Assembly (NCBI GenBank): GCA_964484395.1
Contig: CAZAFM010000010.1
Coordinates: 1 to 35,932 of the forward strand
Origin: CAZAFM01 sp964484395
Lineage (GTDB): Bacteria > Campylobacterota > Campylobacteria > Campylobacterales > CAZAFM01
DNA: 35,932 bases
Reading direction: 5' to 3'
Both the position numbers and the translations under genes were made by a program. Positions 33,538 to 35,932 of this stretch are shown in pieces. Under the pieces are notes generated by a model, which did not search any database, was not told the origin of the DNA, and was given only the letters and a program-made list of their open reading frames with translations. Every line of letters begins with the position of its first letter. The stretch's first letter is position 1.

Positions 33538-35637
33538 CTACACCACTATAACCCTATCTCTTCCACCTCTTTTTGCCACATATAGTGCATCATCAGCCTT
33601 TTTATATAGAGTGTTTTCATCACTATTAGCCTCTACCATAGTAATAATACATCCTACAGATATGGTTAAGAATTCTGAGACTCTGCTTCCTTCATGCTTT
33701 ATTTTAAGCTCTTTAATAGATATCTGCACTCTTTTAATAGTCTCTATTATGGTCTCTTTACTACTATCACTAAGAAGTATACCAAACTCCTCTCCACCAA
33801 GCCTAAAGGCAAAGTCACCTGCTCGCCTTAGCTGATTCTTCATCTCATTTGCCACACTTTTTAGGGCATAATCCCCCTCTATATGTCCATATCTGTCATT
33901 ATACTCTTTAAAAAAGTCTACATCTAAGATTGCAAATCCTAGATACTTTTTATCTCTTGAGGCTCTATGTATTTCATCAGCAAAGATTCTATTAAAGCTT
34001 CTTCTATTAAGTAGAGATGTTAGCTCATCACTGCCTGATATCTCCTCAAGCCTATCTTTTAGCTTCTCCATCTGAGATATATCACTAAAGCTCACCACAT
34101 ACATCTCACCTCCCAAAAACCTAAACTCTTTTGCATTTATATTAAAAACATAGGCTTTTTCGTTTTTGTAAAGCAAAACTTTTGATATACCAGAGTCTAT
34201 GGCTTTATGCACCCAAGTATATCTATCTTTTGAAGATAAAAAGCCCTCTTTGTTTGTATCTGCAAAAAACTCACATATACACTCATACTTAGCTCTAAAC
34301 TCCTCTATACTCTCAAATTCCTCAAAAAATTCAAAAAAGCGTTTGTTTGCATCAACAAGCTCTTTTCCAGAAGTTATAACAACTATATCTGGTGTAGAGT
34401 TGTATATGAGGTTAAAATACTCTCTGTTTATCCTTAACTTCTCCTCTATTTCCTTTCGCTCACTTATATCTTGAAGAGTACCCGAAATCCTAAGTGGCAC
34501 TCCATTCTCATCCTTCTCCACAACTCCACCTGAGCCATGTACCCATGCAAGCCTATCCTCTCTTTGTACTCGAAACTCTATAGAGAAGCTCTGCCCGCTA
34601 TCCATAGTCTCATCTACAGTTTTCCTTACAGCAACTACATCATCTTTGTAGATTAGTTTTAGCATTTCTAGAAGCACTCCTTTATGCTCTCTTGTATCTA
34701 TACCCATAATCTCAGCAAGTCTACTGTTATACTCTACACTTCCATCTTTTACAAAGTAGTCCCAATAGCCTATATTTGCACCATCTATAACATGACTTAG
34801 TTGTTTCCTGCTCTCCTCTATCTTTAGTGTTTGCTCTTTGACTTTATCTTCAAGAGTGTTATTTAGCACCTCTAGTTCTCTGTTTCGTGCCTTTAGTCTT
34901 ACCATAAAAAACACACTAATACCATAGATAATAAAAAACACAACAAGTGTCACACCAGCAAGCTTATAAAACTCTCTCATGGCATCTCTAAGTTCTTTTT
35001 TAAGAGGGTATGTAGTGCTCAAAAGTGCTCTTATATCACCCTTATGCTCATAAAAACCCCTCTTATCTCCATACATATCCACCATCTCTTTTGGAGCAAG
35101 TGAAGGGTCTGTGTGACATCTCATACACTCTTTTGTTGTTTTTTTGGTAGGGATAGCGTAGTACAGAAGGCTCTCTCCATCTTTATCATAAACCTCTGTG
35201 TACTCACCTATCTCACCGCCATTCATCATCTCTAGTATTTTTGCCTCTTTTTGTGTGGCGTCATTTTTTGGATTTCTAGCATTTGGACTTGGAAAGCTTA
35301 TGTTTATAGAAGGGAGTCCATCTTTCTTCCTTAAGTTATTATAAAAATCATTAGTAGTTGCTGCACTAAATGTACTAGATAGAAGTATTGGGTTAAAGTA
35401 GTCCTTATCTACCACGCCCATGTCTTGAAGTCTATAGACCTCCTCTTTTTGCATTTTTGAGTTGTATGAGCGTAAGGCTGCTATATTTCTTAGATACTCT
35501 CTTATATTACTCTGTGCTGTATCAATTGCACTGTTTTTTAGCTGGGTATAAAAAACAGATAATAGAAGTATATAGAGCAAAACTCCACTAAAAAGAACAA
35601 CAAGGTTTGCTTTTGAGAAAAAGAATGAGCTATTCAT
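33538..35637 (-). CDS. Haem-motif membrane diguanylate cyclase, DUF3365-PAS-PAS-GGDEF
   Basis: The protein has 699 residues. A membrane helix (11-30), a periplasmic DUF3365/Tll0287-like domain (31-222) with a c-type haem motif CMRCH at 171-175, a second helix (226-247), a coiled coil (250-282), PAS/PAC (285-395), a second PAS (405-520) and GGDEF (about 535-697) follow one another. GGEEF is at 614-618, and the inhibitory site RAGD is five residues before it, so it should make cyclic di-GMP. The single CxxCH predicts covalent haem attached in the periplasm and thus redox, oxygen or NO sensing; the ligand is inferred. It overlaps the stop of the NlpC/P60 gene by eight bases. The ATG at 35637 directly precedes the hydrophobic helix. 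Confidence 0.93.
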   Translation of the reverse strand: MNSSFFFSKANLVVLFSGVLLYILLLSVFYTQLKNSAIDTAQSNIREYLRNIAALRSYNSKMQKEEVYRLQDMGVVDKDYFNPILLSSTFSAATTNDFYNNLRKKDGLPSINISFPSPNARNPKNDATQKEAKILEMMNGGEIGEYTEVYDKDGESLLYYAIPTKKTTKECMRCHTDPSLAPKEMVDMYGDKRGFYEHKGDIRALLSTTYPLKKELRDAMREFYKLAGVTLVVFFIIYGISVFFMVRLKARNRELEVLNNTLEDKVKEQTLKIEESRKQLSHVIDGANIGYWDYFVKDGSVEYNSRLAEIMGIDTREHKGVLLEMLKLIYKDDVVAVRKTVDETMDSGQSFSIEFRVQREDRLAWVHGSGGVVEKDENGVPLRISGTLQDISERKEIEEKLRINREYFNLIYNSTPDIVVITSGKELVDANKRFFEFFEEFESIEEFRAKYECICEFFADTNKEGFLSSKDRYTWVHKAIDSGISKVLLYKNEKAYVFNINAKEFRFLGGEMYVVSFSDISQMEKLKDRLEEISGSDELTSLLNRRSFNRIFADEIHRASRDKKYLGFAILDVDFFKEYNDRYGHIEGDYALKSVANEMKNQLRRAGDFAFRLGGEEFGILLSDSSKETIIETIKRVQISIKELKIKHEGSRVSEFLTISVGCIITMVEANSDENTLYKKADDALYVAKRGGRDRVIVV

Positions 35638-35932
35638 AAAACCTCTTAGTGTTTATTGTTTTTATACCCTCTACTTGATTAATTATCAAAGAATCTCTAT
35701 CTGCATTTTCTAATCTTGCACCTATATCTAGAGGTGAAAGCAGTGTTCTTCCTATAATATATCTACCCCATACTCCATCATCTAGAGTTTTTATCCCCCA
35801 TAGATCATGAACTATCATAGGTTTTCCTTTATATGAGCCTACATAGAGCATTATATGCCCTTTTTTATAGAGTAAACTTAAGTATGGCTTTCCATTTTGT
35901 AATATGTAGTCACTTTTCTCCTTCCAATCCAT
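35630..35932 (-). CDS. NlpC/P60 family hydrolase, C-terminal part only
   Basis: The last 100 residues of a cell-wall hydrolase; the gene continues past the right edge, and the ATG at the very end of the window is probably an internal Met. The segment fits the C-terminal half of an NlpC/P60 cysteine peptidase with SH3-type N-terminal domains: LSLLYKKGHIMLYVGSYKG holds the catalytic His, IVHDLWGIKT the third polar residue, then WGRYIIGRTLLSPLDIG. The catalytic Cys would be upstream, outside the window. Such enzymes cut peptidoglycan stem peptides in the periplasm. It overlaps the haem-motif cyclase gene by eight bases, so the two are co-transcribed. Confidence 0.75.
   Translation of the reverse strand: MDWKEKSDYILQNGKPYLSLLYKKGHIMLYVGSYKGKPMIVHDLWGIKTLDDGVWGRYIIGRTLLSPLDIGARLENADRDSLIINQVEGIKTINTKRFYE

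Overview
This window comes from a Campylobacterota (epsilonproteobacterial) chromosome, probably a free-living Sulfurimonas-type member of the Campylobacterales. The evidence is the gene order yajC-secD-secF-(small membrane protein)-leuS-lptE-(GGDEF)-folC-M23 peptidase-bactofilin-mfd. As I remember it, this matches the Helicobacter pylori HP1551-HP1541 and Campylobacter jejuni Cj1094c-Cj1085c neighbourhoods. Other support is the AT-rich sequence, T-rich promoters with a strong -10 and no clear -35, a ~990-residue Mfd, and the abundance of cyclic-di-GMP and PAS sensor proteins. The genus is inference.

Layout. (1) From 18912 down to the left edge, all genes lie on the minus strand with gaps of at most 18 nt and many ATGA- or TAGTG-type overlaps. 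This looks like one ~19 kb transcription unit. It carries protein export (YajC, SecD, SecF), leucyl-tRNA synthetase, LPS transport (LptE), folate polyglutamylation, cell-shape proteins (LytM peptidase, bactofilin), transcription-coupled repair (Mfd), a hybrid-kinase and diguanylate-cyclase pair, a YmdB-type phosphoesterase and an unrecognised protein cut by the window edge. (2) From 23446 to 19130, also minus, is a GDP-L-fucose supply locus: mannose-1-phosphate guanylyltransferase/isomerase, GDP-mannose dehydratase, a small membrane protein, GDP-L-fucose synthase and a MarR-type EPS-associated regulator. (3) From 23559 to 31817, plus strand, are a Uma2-family protein, an HD-GYP phosphodiesterase, YebC, an ABM-domain monooxygenase-like protein, a class II aldolase, a DUF72 protein, DNA polymerase X and a clear LsrK-type autoinducer-2 kinase. 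(4) From 35932 to 31908, minus, are the tail of an NlpC/P60 hydrolase, a haem-motif (CxxCH) membrane diguanylate cyclase, a Tat-exported aldo/keto reductase and a DUF6064-like membrane protein.

Most notable signals. Two near-identical 15-bp palindromes (ATTCA-N5-TGAAT) overlap the -10 boxes of the EPS regulator gene and the GDP-mannose gene in exactly the same register, which suggests a two-site regulon of the MarR-type regulator. Four heptanucleotide-periodic tracts (consensus YTAAGTG) sit in variable loops of the first two sugar-nucleotide genes and, as far as I could see by eye, nowhere else in the window. The LsrK kinase has no visible Lsr transporter but shares its strand with an ABM-fold protein (the fold of LsrG) and a class II aldolase, so a fragmentary AI-2 or deoxysugar-phosphate route is possible. 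The DUF6064-like gene appears to start at a CTG codon overlapping the stop of the upstream reductase.

Cyclic-di-GMP signalling recurs: three GGDEF proteins with intact GGEEF and RxxD motifs, one HD-GYP phosphodiesterase, and a multistep phosphorelay kinase beside one of the cyclases. No tRNA, rRNA, CRISPR array, insertion sequence or convincing intrinsic terminator was seen, and no gene-free stretch exceeds 300 bases.
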